64,000 bases of DNA from positions 434,001-498,000 of the forward strand of contig NZ_JBBKAH010000003.1 of NCBI RefSeq assembly GCF_037652055.1. Direction: 5' to 3'. Source of the stretch: Pelagibius sp037652055. GTDB lineage: Bacteria > Pseudomonadota > Alphaproteobacteria > Kiloniellales > Kiloniellaceae. Of this stretch, positions 23,492 to 32,275 are shown piece after piece. Position 1 is the stretch's first letter. Each line of letters begins with the position of its first letter. The notes below the pieces were generated by a model. The model saw only the letters and a program-made list of their open reading frames with translations, was not told where the DNA came from and searched no databases. The position numbers were made by a program, and so were the translations under genes.

Positions 23492-25174
23492 ATGGAAATC
23501 AGACGAGTCGACAAGAGTTTTGGCGTGGCGCCGCAGATCCTGCCGGGGGAGGTCCCCGAAATCGCAGCGGCGGGCTACAAGACCATCATCTGCAACCGCC
23601 CGGACGGCGAAGGCAATGACCAGCCGCTGTTCCACGAGATCGAGGAGGCCGCCAGGCGCGCCGGACTGCAGGCGGTCTACCGGCCGGTCGAAAGCGGCAA
23701 GGTGAGCGATGCCGATGCCGAGGCTTTCGCGGAAGCCTTCGAGGCGGCGCCCAAGCCGGTCTTCGCCTACTGCCGCACGGGCACCCGCTCGATCACCCTG
23801 TGGTCGCTGAGCCGTGCCGGCAAGATGCCGCTGGCCGATATCCTGGTCGCCGCCAAAAACGCCGGCTACGACATGTCCGCCGTGGTGCGGCGCATCGCCA
23901 ACCAGGGCAAGACGCCGACCGAAGCCATCGACGCCAAGTTCGACATCGTGGTGATCGGCGCCGGCTCGGCGGGTATCGCCGTCGCCTCCTCGCTGCTGTC
24001 GCGCGCGCCCGATCTCGACATCGCCATCATCGACCCCGCCGACATCCATTACTACCAGCCGGGTTGGACCCTGGTGGGCGGCGGCGTCTTCGAGGCCGAC
24101 GAGACCGTGCGCACGCTCTCCTCCGTGCTGCCCAAAGAGGTGCATTGGATCAAGGCCGCCGTCGCCGCTTTCGAGCCGGAGCGCAACGTGGTGCTGCTGG
24201 AGGGGTGCCGCGCCATCCAGTACAACCGTCTCGTCGTCTGCCCCGGCCTGAAGCTGGACTGGCACAAGGTGGAAGGCCTGATCGATACGCTCGGCAAGAA
24301 CGGCGTCACCTCCAACTATCGCTTCGACCTGGCACCCTACACCTGGCAGCTGGTGAAGAACCTGAAGGCGGGTACCGCCCTCTTCACCCAGCCGCCGATG
24401 CCGATCAAATGCGCCGGCGCGCCGCAGAAGGCGATGTACCTCTCCGCCGACCACTGGTTCCGCGCGGGCGTGCTCGACCACATCGACATCGCCTTTTACA
24501 ACGCCGGCGGCGTGCTGTTCGGCGTGAAGGACTACGTGCCGGCGCTGATGGAATACGTCGAGAAGTACAAGGCCGAGCTGAAGTTCAGCCACAACCTGGT
24601 CGCCATCGACGGCCCGGCCAAGCAGGCCTGGTTCGACCAGACCGATGCCGACGGCAAGACAACCCGCGTCGAGCGCAGCTTCGACATGATCCATGTCTGC
24701 CCGCCGCAATGCGCGCCGGACTTCATCCGCGTGAGCCCGCTGGCCGACCAGGCCGGCTGGGTCGATGTCGACCAGAACACCCTGCGCCACAAGAAGTTCG
24801 AGAACATCTGGAGCCTGGGCGATGTGATGAACGCGCCCAACGCCAAGACGGCGGCGGCGGCACGCAAGCAGGCCCCGGTAGTGGCGCAGAACCTGCTGGC
24901 CGACATGGGCCGCAACGCGGCGGTCGGCCACTACGACGGCTATGGCTCCTGCCCGCTGACGGTGGAGCGCGGCAAGATCGTGTTGGCGGAGTTCGGCTAC
25001 GGCGGCAAGCTGCTGCCGAGCTTCCCGGCCTGGCTGATCAACGGCAAGCGGCCGAGCCGCCTCGCCTGGCTGCTGAAGGAGAAGATCCTGCCGCCGATCT
25101 ACTGGCAGGCCATGCTGCGCGGCCGCGAGTGGCTGGCCAAGCCCGGCCCCGTGAAGCCGGAAGTGCTGAACTGA
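23492..25174 (+). CDS. DUF442 phosphatase-like domain fused to type-II sulfide:quinone oxidoreductase
   Basis: 560 residues. Residues 1-140 form a DUF442/dual-specificity-phosphatase-like domain with a CX5R loop, CRTGTR (94-99). From 150 on is a flavoprotein: FAD-binding GAGSAG (156-161), YYQPGWTLVGGG, Cys250, IKCAGAPQKAMYL (Cys307), and HVCPPQC (Cys403, Cys407). The KCAGAPQK segment is typical of mitochondrial-like type-II SQR, which transfers sulfide electrons to quinone and makes glutathione persulfide. The membrane-contacting C-terminus (LLPSFPAWLINGKRPSRLAWLLKEKILPPIYW) is present. The start has a good GGAGGAAATC site. The order dioxygenase then SQR supports a linear H2S-to-sulfite pathway. 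Confidence 0.93.
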   Translation: MEIRRVDKSFGVAPQILPGEVPEIAAAGYKTIICNRPDGEGNDQPLFHEIEEAARRAGLQAVYRPVESGKVSDADAEAFAEAFEAAPKPVFAYCRTGTRSITLWSLSRAGKMPLADILVAAKNAGYDMSAVVRRIANQGKTPTEAIDAKFDIVVIGAGSAGIAVASSLLSRAPDLDIAIIDPADIHYYQPGWTLVGGGVFEADETVRTLSSVLPKEVHWIKAAVAAFEPERNVVLLEGCRAIQYNRLVVCPGLKLDWHKVEGLIDTLGKNGVTSNYRFDLAPYTWQLVKNLKAGTALFTQPPMPIKCAGAPQKAMYLSADHWFRAGVLDHIDIAFYNAGGVLFGVKDYVPALMEYVEKYKAELKFSHNLVAIDGPAKQAWFDQTDADGKTTRVERSFDMIHVCPPQCAPDFIRVSPLADQAGWVDVDQNTLRHKKFENIWSLGDVMNAPNAKTAAAARKQAPVVAQNLLADMGRNAAVGHYDGYGSCPLTVERGKIVLAEFGYGGKLLPSFPAWLINGKRPSRLAWLLKEKILPPIYWQAMLRGREWLAKPGPVKPEVLN

Positions 25175-25204
25175 GCGCAAACCTGACAGTGTTGGACTGA
25201 GTTG

Positions 25205-26965
25205 ATGATCGAACGCCTGCTGCCGGGCATCGCCTGGATGCGCCGCTACGACCGCACTGCCCTCCATGGCGATGCCCTGGCCGCGGTGATCGTCACCATC
25301 ATGCTGATCCCGCAGAGCCTGGCCTATGCGCTGCTGGCCGGCTTGCCGCCTGAGGTCGGTCTTTACGCCTCGATGCTGCCGCTGGTCGGCTACGCCCTCT
25401 TCGGCACCTCCACGTCGCTCGCCGTCGGCCCGGTCGCCGTGGTCTCGCTGATGACCGCCGCGGCGGTCGGCAACTACGCCAGCGTCGGCACCCCGGAGTA
25501 CATGGGCGCGGCCATCGCGCTGGCGCTGCTCTCCGGCCTCTTCCTGGTGGCACTCGGCCTGCTGCGCCTGGGCTTCCTCGCCAGTCTCCTCAGCCATCCG
25601 GTGATCTCCGGCTTCATCACCGCATCGGGCATTCTCATCGCCACCAGCCAGCTGAAGCATATCCTGGGCATCGAGGCCGGCGGCCATACCCTGATCGAGA
25701 TGGTGGACTCGATCGCCCGTCATCTCGACGCGGTGAACCTGCCGACGCTGATCATCGGCGCCGCCGCCACCGCCTTCCTGTTCTGGGTGCGCAAGTCCCT
25801 AAAGCCCTTGCTGATGCGCGCCGGGCTCGGGCCGCGGGTCGCCGACAGCCTCGCCAAGGCGGGGCCGGTCGTCGCCGTCATCGCCACCATCGTCCTGGTG
25901 CAGGCCTTCGCCCTCGACCAGGCGGGCGTGAAAGTGGTCGGCGAGATCCCGCGCGGGCTGCCGCCGGTCACTCTACCCCCCTTCGACCTGGCGCTGTGGC
26001 AGGAACTGCTGCCCTCGGCGGTGCTGATCTCCGTCGTCGGCTTCGTCGAATCCGTCTCGGTGGCGCAAACGCTCGCCGCCAAGCGGCGCGAGCGCATCGA
26101 CCCCAACCGCGAACTGGTCGGCCTCGGCGCCGCCAACCTCGCCGCCAGCGTCACCGGCGGTTACCCGGTGACCGGCGGCTTCGCCCGCTCGGTGGTGAAC
26201 TTCGACGCCGGCGCGCGCACGCCGATGGCCGGTGTGATGACCGCGGTGGGGATCGGTCTCACCGCGCTGCTGCTGACGCCGCTGTTCCAGCAGCTGCCCA
26301 AGGCGACCCTGGCCGCCACCATCGTGGTCGCCGTGCTGTCGCTGGTCGACCTCAAGGCGGTGAAGCGCACCTGGATCTACTCCAAGGCCGACTTCGCGGC
26401 CATGGCGGCGACCATCTTGGTGGTGCTGGGCGGCGGCGTGGAAGCCGGCATCATCACCGGCGTGACGCTCTCCGTGCTGCTGTTCCTGGTACGCTCCAGC
26501 CGGCCACACATGGCCGTCGTCGGCCAGGTGCCGGGCACCCAACACTTCCGCAATGTTAAGCGCCACCGCGTCGTCACCAGCAAGGCGGTGCTCTGCGTGC
26601 GCGTCGACGAGAGCCTTTACTTCGCGAATTCACGCTGGTTGGAGGACAGGCTCTACGACATGGCGGTGGCCGACAAGGCGCTGAAGCACGTGGTGCTGAT
26701 CTGCTCGGCCGTAAACGACATCGATGCCAGCGCGCTGGAAAGCCTGGAGGCGCTGAACGAGCGTCTGAACGCCGCCGGCGTCTCCTTCCACCTCTCCGAG
26801 GTGAAGGGCCCGGTGATGGACAAGCTGCGGCGCTCCCACTTTCTCGACGACGTCACCGGCAAGGTCTTCCTCAGCCAGTACGACGCCCTGGTGACGCTCG
26901 ACCCCGAGACCACCTGGCACGCCGTTAACGCCTGCCGCCCGGAACACTCGGCGGCGACGGTGTAG
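25205..26965 (+). CDS. SulP family anion transporter with STAS domain
   Basis: 586 residues. The start region VIVTIMLIPQSLAYALLAGLPPEVGLYASMLPLVGYALFGTS is the SulP signature, followed by about a dozen membrane segments and a cytoplasmic STAS domain (about 440-560; VDESLYFANSRWLEDRLYDM ... SAVNDIDASALESLEALNERL). It begins 30 bases after the SQR gene and ends the plus-strand operon. It most likely moves sulfate or sulfite produced by the upstream enzymes, or bicarbonate, as other SulP members do. The ATG at 25205 is preferred over an adjacent TTG. Confidence 0.92.
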   Translation: MIERLLPGIAWMRRYDRTALHGDALAAVIVTIMLIPQSLAYALLAGLPPEVGLYASMLPLVGYALFGTSTSLAVGPVAVVSLMTAAAVGNYASVGTPEYMGAAIALALLSGLFLVALGLLRLGFLASLLSHPVISGFITASGILIATSQLKHILGIEAGGHTLIEMVDSIARHLDAVNLPTLIIGAAATAFLFWVRKSLKPLLMRAGLGPRVADSLAKAGPVVAVIATIVLVQAFALDQAGVKVVGEIPRGLPPVTLPPFDLALWQELLPSAVLISVVGFVESVSVAQTLAAKRRERIDPNRELVGLGAANLAASVTGGYPVTGGFARSVVNFDAGARTPMAGVMTAVGIGLTALLLTPLFQQLPKATLAATIVVAVLSLVDLKAVKRTWIYSKADFAAMAATILVVLGGGVEAGIITGVTLSVLLFLVRSSRPHMAVVGQVPGTQHFRNVKRHRVVTSKAVLCVRVDESLYFANSRWLEDRLYDMAVADKALKHVVLICSAVNDIDASALESLEALNERLNAAGVSFHLSEVKGPVMDKLRRSHFLDDVTGKVFLSQYDALVTLDPETTWHAVNACRPEHSAATV

Positions 26966-26971
26966 AGATCG

Positions 26972-27652
26972 TCAACTCAAGGGGCGCCTTCGGCGCTCCA
27001 GCACGCCGGCGACAAGCAGAGTAATGGCTGCGCCCAGCGTTGCGAGCGCGGTATCCTTCTGGGCATCGAAGACGTCGCCCTGGGCGCCGAGGAAGGCCAT
27101 GCCCTCCTCCGGGCTGAGAACCAGGACGGCGCCCCACTCCAGCATCTCGTAGCCGCTGGAAAACGCGAGCACCACCGCGAAGGCCAGCAGCCCGGAGCGC
27201 CATCCAGCCACACCGCAACCCCGCATCACCGCTTCGCGCAGGGGATAGGCGCAGAGAAATCCGAAAAGAAAATGTACCACGCGATCGTAGTGATTGCGCT
27301 CTCCACCCAGCAGATCGGTCATCCACCCGCCAACCGGTGCCTCCGAGTAGGTGTAATGGGCACCGACAGCGTGCAAGGCCAGGAACACCGCGATCAGCAG
27401 GTACGAGAGATCGGAGAGCGGAAAGCGCCGGTAGGTCGCCGTCAGCAGGCCGACGAACGCGAACACCAGCAGGTTCTCCAGCAACCAGTCGAAGCGATCG
27501 TAAGGCGCCACCGCCAGCGCCAGCCACCACAGAGCATAGGCGCCGGCAAGACCCTGGAGCAGGCGGTTGCGCCGGAAGTTGGCGGCGACCGGTCCGCCAG
27601 CAGTCGTGAGCACGCGGCCTCTACCCTCCGCTATTGAAAACGAGGGGCGCAA
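26972..27652 (-). CDS. DUF2238 (YjdF-like) membrane protein
   Basis: 226 residues with about six hydrophobic helices. Family hallmarks are LLENLLVFAFVGLLTATYRRFPLSDLSYLLIAVFLALHAVGAHYTYSEAPVG, GERNHYDRVVHFLFGFL and SGYEMLEWGAV...GDVFDAQKDTALATLGA. His, Tyr, Glu and Asp residues inside the membrane regions are conserved in DUF2238, but the function is not known. The gene converges on the SulP gene with only 6 bases between stop codons. Confidence 0.88.
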   Translation of the reverse strand: MRPSFSIAEGRGRVLTTAGGPVAANFRRNRLLQGLAGAYALWWLALAVAPYDRFDWLLENLLVFAFVGLLTATYRRFPLSDLSYLLIAVFLALHAVGAHYTYSEAPVGGWMTDLLGGERNHYDRVVHFLFGFLCAYPLREAVMRGCGVAGWRSGLLAFAVVLAFSSGYEMLEWGAVLVLSPEEGMAFLGAQGDVFDAQKDTALATLGAAITLLVAGVLERRRRPLS

Positions 27653-27693
27653 CGGACCGCGGCCCAGATGCGGCGATGTCGAGCAGCCTCCCG

Positions 27694-28638
27694 CTAGTCA
27701 CCACGGTAGAGCGGCTCCGGCTGGGCGAAGAAACCGCCGAGGATGTGGTAGACGAGCATATAGTTCTTCTGCTGGAAGCTGGCGTGGGAAATGCCGGACA
27801 TGACCGCGAAGGTCTTGTCCGGGTTGGGCAGCTTCTCGAAGAACGCCGTCAGATCCTCGAAACCGGCGATGCCGTCGTACTCGCCGCGCATGACGATGGT
27901 CGGCACCGTGATCTTCGCCGGATCGACCAGCGGCAGCTTGGAGCACATGTCGATGTAAGTGCCGTTGGGCATGGAATCGTCGAGGGCGCAGATCGCCTCG
28001 GCGAAGGCATCGATCACCTTCTGCTCGGCACAGCCCGGATGATCGCGCGCAAAGATCGACTGCACGAAGGCATAGTCGATGGGCCGGCGCTTGGACGCCG
28101 AGAACTCCGGCAGCTTCTTGCGCCGCTGCTCCAGGGTCGGGCTGCCCTCTCCGGTCCACACGAAGGCGTCCAGGGCGAGGCGCTTCACCCGCTCCGGATG
28201 ACGCTCGGCGAACATTGCCGCACGCAGGGCGCCGGAAGAGATGCCGTAGACCAGCAGCGGCCCGGCGCCACGCAGCTTCTCGATGTAGGCGCTGGCCGCG
28301 GCGAGGTCGTCGGCGCCGTTGGAAATATCGCAGAAGATGTCCCGCGTCTTGGTGGAGCGGCCGTAGCCCTCCATGTCGACACACCAGGTATCGTAACCCT
28401 GGCAGGCGAAGTAGTTCATCGCCGAACTGAACGGCCGCCCCGGCACCTGCAGATCGAAGGTCGGCGTCGAAGCCATGGAAGAGCCGTGCACGAAGAGCAC
28501 CGTCCCCTTCTTGCCTGAAGGCTTGCCGAGGTACTTGTTCCAGAGGAAGAGGTCGACATCCTCGCCCTTCTTCGTCCAGTGCTCCTCGCCGACGACGTCC
28601 TTCTCGCTGGCGGTCTTTTCCATGACATCGTTTGGCAT
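27694..28638 (-). CDS. Alpha/beta hydrolase
   Basis: 314 residues, no signal peptide. FVHGSSMAS is the oxyanion region, VYGISSGA (Ser134) the nucleophile elbow, RGEYDGI the acid and SGISHAS the histidine, in the standard order. The cap region is short. The substrate is not evident. It lies downstream of the tricarboxylate-type transporter genes on the same strand, but a family-B repeat of about 90 bases separates it from the LVIVD gene. Start ATG 28638 has an AGGAACC ribosome site; an internal ATG at residue 6 is the alternative. Confidence 0.88.
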   Translation of the reverse strand: MPNDVMEKTASEKDVVGEEHWTKKGEDVDLFLWNKYLGKPSGKKGTVLFVHGSSMASTPTFDLQVPGRPFSSAMNYFACQGYDTWCVDMEGYGRSTKTRDIFCDISNGADDLAAASAYIEKLRGAGPLLVYGISSGALRAAMFAERHPERVKRLALDAFVWTGEGSPTLEQRRKKLPEFSASKRRPIDYAFVQSIFARDHPGCAEQKVIDAFAEAICALDDSMPNGTYIDMCSKLPLVDPAKITVPTIVMRGEYDGIAGFEDLTAFFEKLPNPDKTFAVMSGISHASFQQKNYMLVYHILGGFFAQPEPLYRGD

Positions 28639-28709
28639 AAGAATATGGTTCCTTCGTTGCGTGCTACATCAAGTCACTAACAGGAGTCGCTCGGCCTTGC
28701 CATTTCCCA

Positions 28710-28802
28710 GGCTGTCGTCCCGGCACTTGATGCCGGGACCCGATGCCCTCGCTACGCCCTGACGCCAATGGGTCCTGGGTACAAGCCCCGGGACGACAGC
28801 GG
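28710..28802. repeat. Dispersed palindromic repeat, family B, copy 3
   Basis: GGCTGTCGTCCCGGCACTTGA opens the block and ACAAGCCCCGGGACGACAGC closes it. The arms complement each other and each also forms its own hairpin. Closely related in sequence to the copy at 11689-11852, including the GACGCCAATGGG linker next to the right arm. Confidence 0.75.
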
Positions 28803-28828
28803 TGTATGGATCGACGCCGCCAGAAAAT

Positions 28829-30109
28829 TCACCGATTCGTCATCTCGAGAATGTCGAAGCCGCGGTTGCGGTCGAGCAGGTAGATGAGTCCGTTCTCGTC
28901 GACATCGACGTCGTTGGACTGCGGGCTCGCCTCGTCGCCGACCGGTTCTGGGATGAAGAAAGCGGTTTCCTCCGGCGCGAAGGGATCGGACACGTCGACC
29001 ACGCGCAGGCCACCGGCGAACCAGGTGGCGAAGACCAGCGGCTCGTCCAGCTTCTCGCGGAACTGATGGGCACCGAAGCGCCCGGGCGCGCGCGCCCAGG
29101 GCGAGTCGAGCTCGCTGACGTCGAAGGCCGAGAGCGCGGTGATGTTGTCGAAATCGGTGACGTCGAAGACCCAGAGGAAGGCATGCAGCCGCCCGGGCCG
29201 GTGATCGTGCTCCTCGTCCATCACCACGGCGATACGCCTGCCGGCGACCAGGCCGGATACCGGCAGAATGGTATGGGTGGGCTCCGGGAAGGGTGGATGG
29301 TAGTCATGGCTGGCCACCACCCGCGGCCGGGTGATGTCGCTGACGTCGAGCACCCGGAAGCCGGCGTGCCAGAGGGCGGCCCACATCTCGTTGCCGACGC
29401 GCATGGCGTGATGCAGGCGGTTCTTGTAGCCCTTCCAGGCCGGCGTCTCGCCGCCGGCGATGTGCTGGCCCGGCAGATGCCAGCGCGACACCTCCTGCGG
29501 GTTTGCCGGGTCCTTCAGGTCGTAGATCACCAGGATGTTGCCGAGATAGCCCTCCATCTCGGTCGAGATGTAGGCGTAGTCCGCATCCATGTCGAAGCGG
29601 TGGGTGCCGAAGCCGAAGGTGCGGTGGTGGGTCAAAAGCCGTGGCCTGGTCTTGTCGGAGATGTCCCAGACCTTGAAGCCGCCATCGCGGTAGCCGCGCT
29701 CGCGCGCGGCGTCCAGCTCGGCCACCTGTTCGGGCGTGACGCCCGCGGCTGCCGCCACCTCGGCGTCGCTTGGCTTGCGTCCCAGCTCGCCGGCGAGCCT
29801 CGCGCGCAACTCCGGCAGGGCGGCGCCCTTGCGCAGGAAGTGGCGGCGGTTCTGCTCCACGTTGGTGACCATGAGATCCCCGGCGACGCGCACCTTGTGG
29901 GTGTGCGAAAAATCGTCGTCGAGCCTGATCTCCGCGGCGATGCGCGGGTTCTTCGGATCGCGCACGTCGAGGATGGTGGTGCCGTAGGGCGGCTTCATGT
30001 GGCCGATGTAGGCATAGCCGTCCTGCACCACCACCTGGCCGCCGCCCGGCAGGTCCAGATGGGCGACGCGGCGAATGTTGCGGGCGAGCCGGTTAACAGG
30101 AGCATCCAT
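28829..30109 (-). CDS. LVIVD repeat protein (beta-propeller-like)
   Basis: 426 residues. Repeated units of the form (I/V)LDVRDPKNPRIAAEIRL, VWDISDKTRPRLLTH, IYDLKDPANPQEVSR, VLDVSDITRPRVVAS, VVDVSDPFAPEETAF are LVIVD repeats, which build a propeller. A helical insert (about 110-150: RARLAGELGRKPSDAEVAAAAGVTPEQVAEL) interrupts the first blades. No signal peptide is seen. The ATG at 30109 lies 2 bases beyond the tctA stop codon, so it belongs to the transporter operon. A binding or scaffold role for a substrate taken up by the transporter is inferred from position only. The reading frame is open further upstream, but that part is antisense-like shadow over tctA. Confidence 0.85.
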   Translation of the reverse strand: MDAPVNRLARNIRRVAHLDLPGGGQVVVQDGYAYIGHMKPPYGTTILDVRDPKNPRIAAEIRLDDDFSHTHKVRVAGDLMVTNVEQNRRHFLRKGAALPELRARLAGELGRKPSDAEVAAAAGVTPEQVAELDAARERGYRDGGFKVWDISDKTRPRLLTHHRTFGFGTHRFDMDADYAYISTEMEGYLGNILVIYDLKDPANPQEVSRWHLPGQHIAGGETPAWKGYKNRLHHAMRVGNEMWAALWHAGFRVLDVSDITRPRVVASHDYHPPFPEPTHTILPVSGLVAGRRIAVVMDEEHDHRPGRLHAFLWVFDVTDFDNITALSAFDVSELDSPWARAPGRFGAHQFREKLDEPLVFATWFAGGLRVVDVSDPFAPEETAFFIPEPVGDEASPQSNDVDVDENGLIYLLDRNRGFDILEMTNR

Positions 30110-30111
30110 GG

Positions 30112-31647
30112 TTATCCCTCCCCTTCCGCGAAGACGCCTTCGCGCCGCCGCTGGCGGTGCTTCATGAAGATCGGCAGCACCAGCGAGGCAGCCAGGGCGA
30201 CCCAGAGGATGTTGGTCAGCGGCGTCGAGAACAGCGCGGTGAAGCTGCCGTCGGCCTTCTGCAGAGCGACCAGCATGTAACGCTCCATCAGCGGGCCCAG
30301 GATGACACCGATCAGGATCGCGGCCACATGGTAGCCGGTCTTGCGCGCGATATAGCCGAGAATGCCGAAGGCGAAGGCGAGGTACATGTCGAACATGTAC
30401 TCGCGCGGCACGAAGGAGCCGACCAGCGTGAAACCGATGATGAGCGGCGACATGTAAGTGGTCGACACCAGCGTCACGCGGGACATGTAGCGCGACATCG
30501 GCAGGATGGTGAAAGCCATCAGCAGGTAGGTGGTGAACATCGCCATGAAGATGCCGTAGCCGAGCTCCGGCTGTTCCATGAAGAGGCGCGGTCCGGTGTT
30601 GACCCCCTGGTACTGCATGACGACCAGCATGATGGCCGCCGTGGCACCGCCGGGGATGCCGAGCACCAGCAGCGGAATGAGAGTGCCAGCCGTCACGCCG
30701 TTGTTGGCCGACTCCGGCGCGATGAGGCCCTCCGGATGGCCGGTGCCGTAGAGTTCGGGCGTCTTCGAGAAGGCACGCGACTGCTGGTAGGCGACGAAAG
30801 CGGCGATCGCCGCACCAGCACCGGGGGTGACGCCGATGACGAGGCCGATGAGGCTGGTCCAGGTGACGTGCCACCACTTGCGCAAGGTCAGCCTGACGCC
30901 CTGGAAGGTCTGTTGCCATGAGCCGGTGACCAGGCGGTCCTGGGCGTGCTTCGAGAGGATGCTCTCGCCTTCGATGACCAGGAAGGCCTCGGAGATGGCG
31001 AAGAGGCCGACCAGCGCCGGAATCAGCGGGATGCCGTCGTAGAGTTCCAGAAAGCCCATGGTGCCGCGCGGCGTCGCGTAGACGTGGTCGGCACCGATCG
31101 AGCCGATCATCAGGCCGAAGAAGCCGGCGATGAGGCCCTTCAGCGTGTTCTTGGCGGCGATGGTGGCGATCAGCGAGATGCCGAACAGCATGACCACCAC
31201 CATCTCGGCGGAGTGCATGTGAAAGCCGACTCGCGCCAGCACCGGCATTGAAACCAGGGCGATGACCGTGGTCAGCAGGCCGCCGAGGGTCGAGGAGGTG
31301 AAGGAGATGGCGAGTGCCTGCTGGCCCTGCCCCTTCTTCACCATGGGATAGCCGTCCAGCGGCGTCGCCGCGGCGCCCGCCGTGCCGGGGATGTTCACCA
31401 GGATGGCGGGAATGCCGGCGCCCATACGCGAGGCGCAGTAGAGCGCCACCATGAAGACGAGGCCCACCTCGACATCCATCACCAGGGTGAAGGGCAGCAG
31501 GATGATGATGGTATTGGCAGCACTGAAGCCGGGAATGGCGCCGACCACGAGGCCCAGGAAGATCGAGGGGACGATCACCCACCAGAGCGAGAGGCTGTGC
31601 AGGAAGAGTTCGCCGAAGAACGCGGCATCGATAGGCGTGGTTTCCAT
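30112..31647 (-). CDS. tctA: Tripartite tricarboxylate transporter large membrane subunit TctA
   Basis: 511 residues, about 11-12 membrane helices. TctA hallmarks are FLGLVVGAIPGFSAANTIIILLPFTLVM, NIPGTAGAAATPLDGYPM, SIGADHVYATPRGTMGFLELYDGIPLIPALVGLFAISE, and the second inverted half IGVTPGAGAAIAAFVAYQQSR...ESANNGVTAGTLIPLLVLGIPG. It forms the permease with TctB and is loaded by the TctC binding protein. Two bases separate it from tctB. The tctC-tctB-tctA order on the minus strand is canonical. Confidence 0.95.
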   Translation of the reverse strand: METTPIDAAFFGELFLHSLSLWWVIVPSIFLGLVVGAIPGFSAANTIIILLPFTLVMDVEVGLVFMVALYCASRMGAGIPAILVNIPGTAGAAATPLDGYPMVKKGQGQQALAISFTSSTLGGLLTTVIALVSMPVLARVGFHMHSAEMVVVMLFGISLIATIAAKNTLKGLIAGFFGLMIGSIGADHVYATPRGTMGFLELYDGIPLIPALVGLFAISEAFLVIEGESILSKHAQDRLVTGSWQQTFQGVRLTLRKWWHVTWTSLIGLVIGVTPGAGAAIAAFVAYQQSRAFSKTPELYGTGHPEGLIAPESANNGVTAGTLIPLLVLGIPGGATAAIMLVVMQYQGVNTGPRLFMEQPELGYGIFMAMFTTYLLMAFTILPMSRYMSRVTLVSTTYMSPLIIGFTLVGSFVPREYMFDMYLAFAFGILGYIARKTGYHVAAILIGVILGPLMERYMLVALQKADGSFTALFSTPLTNILWVALAASLVLPIFMKHRQRRREGVFAEGEG

Positions 31648-31649
31648 GG

Positions 31650-32156
31650 CTAGCTCAACACCTGCACGAGATACTCGATGGGACCCTTGGGAAAACGCTT
31701 CTGGAACAGGATGACGAACACACCGAGCGCAACGGCCGCCATAACCAGCCCCGACACGACCGCGACGATGGGGCGCCGCCCGCCGCCGAGCAGCAGCATA
31801 GAAGCGGCCATGAAGACGAAGGTGGTCAGCGTAAAGCCCAGCCACGGCATGACGATCAGGTAGCCGATGGTCAGGACCATGAAACCAAGGCGGCGCGGCA
31901 GGATGTCGTAGGGTGCCAGGAGGTCGGACATGCCGAGCGTCGCGCGGCCCTTCAGGACCTCCCATGCGGCATAGCCGAGGAAAGCCAGCACCAGGGCGAT
32001 CAGCACGGTGCCGATCATGAAGGCGTTCAGCTGCGCCGACCACGGCGAGTCGATGACGCTGTAGATGTAGTAGAGGGTGAACATCAGCGCCATCACGGGG
32101 ATGATCAGTTCACCCCCGATCTGGCGTTTCTCGCCGCTGTCGCGCATCGACGCCAT
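31650..32156 (-). CDS. tctB: Tripartite tricarboxylate transporter small membrane subunit TctB
   Basis: 168 residues with four hydrophobic segments (about 18-35, 46-66, 91-125 and 131-152), the size and pattern of TctB. ILPRRLGFMVLTIGYLIVMPWLGFTLTTFVFMAASMLLLGGGRR matches the typical third and fourth helices. It sits between tctC and tctA with two bases to tctA. A hairpin in the tctC-tctB gap may lower its expression relative to tctC. Confidence 0.88.
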   Translation of the reverse strand: MASMRDSGEKRQIGGELIIPVMALMFTLYYIYSVIDSPWSAQLNAFMIGTVLIALVLAFLGYAAWEVLKGRATLGMSDLLAPYDILPRRLGFMVLTIGYLIVMPWLGFTLTTFVFMAASMLLLGGGRRPIVAVVSGLVMAAVALGVFVILFQKRFPKGPIEYLVQVLS

Positions 32157-32222
32157 GTTGAACAGGTTCCTGTAGCCAAGGCGCTGCGCCGGCCGGTGCC
32201 GGCGTCAGCGGGAAGAGAGGAC

Positions 32223-32254
32223 GGGGGCCGAAAGCCTGGCGCCTTCAGCCCCCG
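32223..32254 (-). terminator. Hairpin between tctC and tctB (partial terminator)
   Basis: On the minus strand GGGGGCTGAAGGC pairs with GCTTTCGGCCCCC (one or two mismatches) immediately after the tctC stop codon. There is no strong T-run, so it fits partial attenuation or 3'-end protection, which would let the binding protein be made in excess over the membrane subunits. Confidence 0.5.
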
Positions 32255-32275
32255 ATCGCTGTGGTGCAGAGCGGC

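Noticed and set aside
23408..25723. 771-codon minus-strand open frame opposite the dioxygenase/SQR/SulP genes
   Set aside because: It runs antisense through three well-recognised plus-strand genes and shows only a His/Gly/Gln/Val-rich composition with no domain.
30110..31582. Upstream in-frame extension of the LVIVD protein to over 900 residues
   Set aside because: The extra part is an alternate-frame reading of tctA; the ATG at 30109 with a ribosome site is the natural start.
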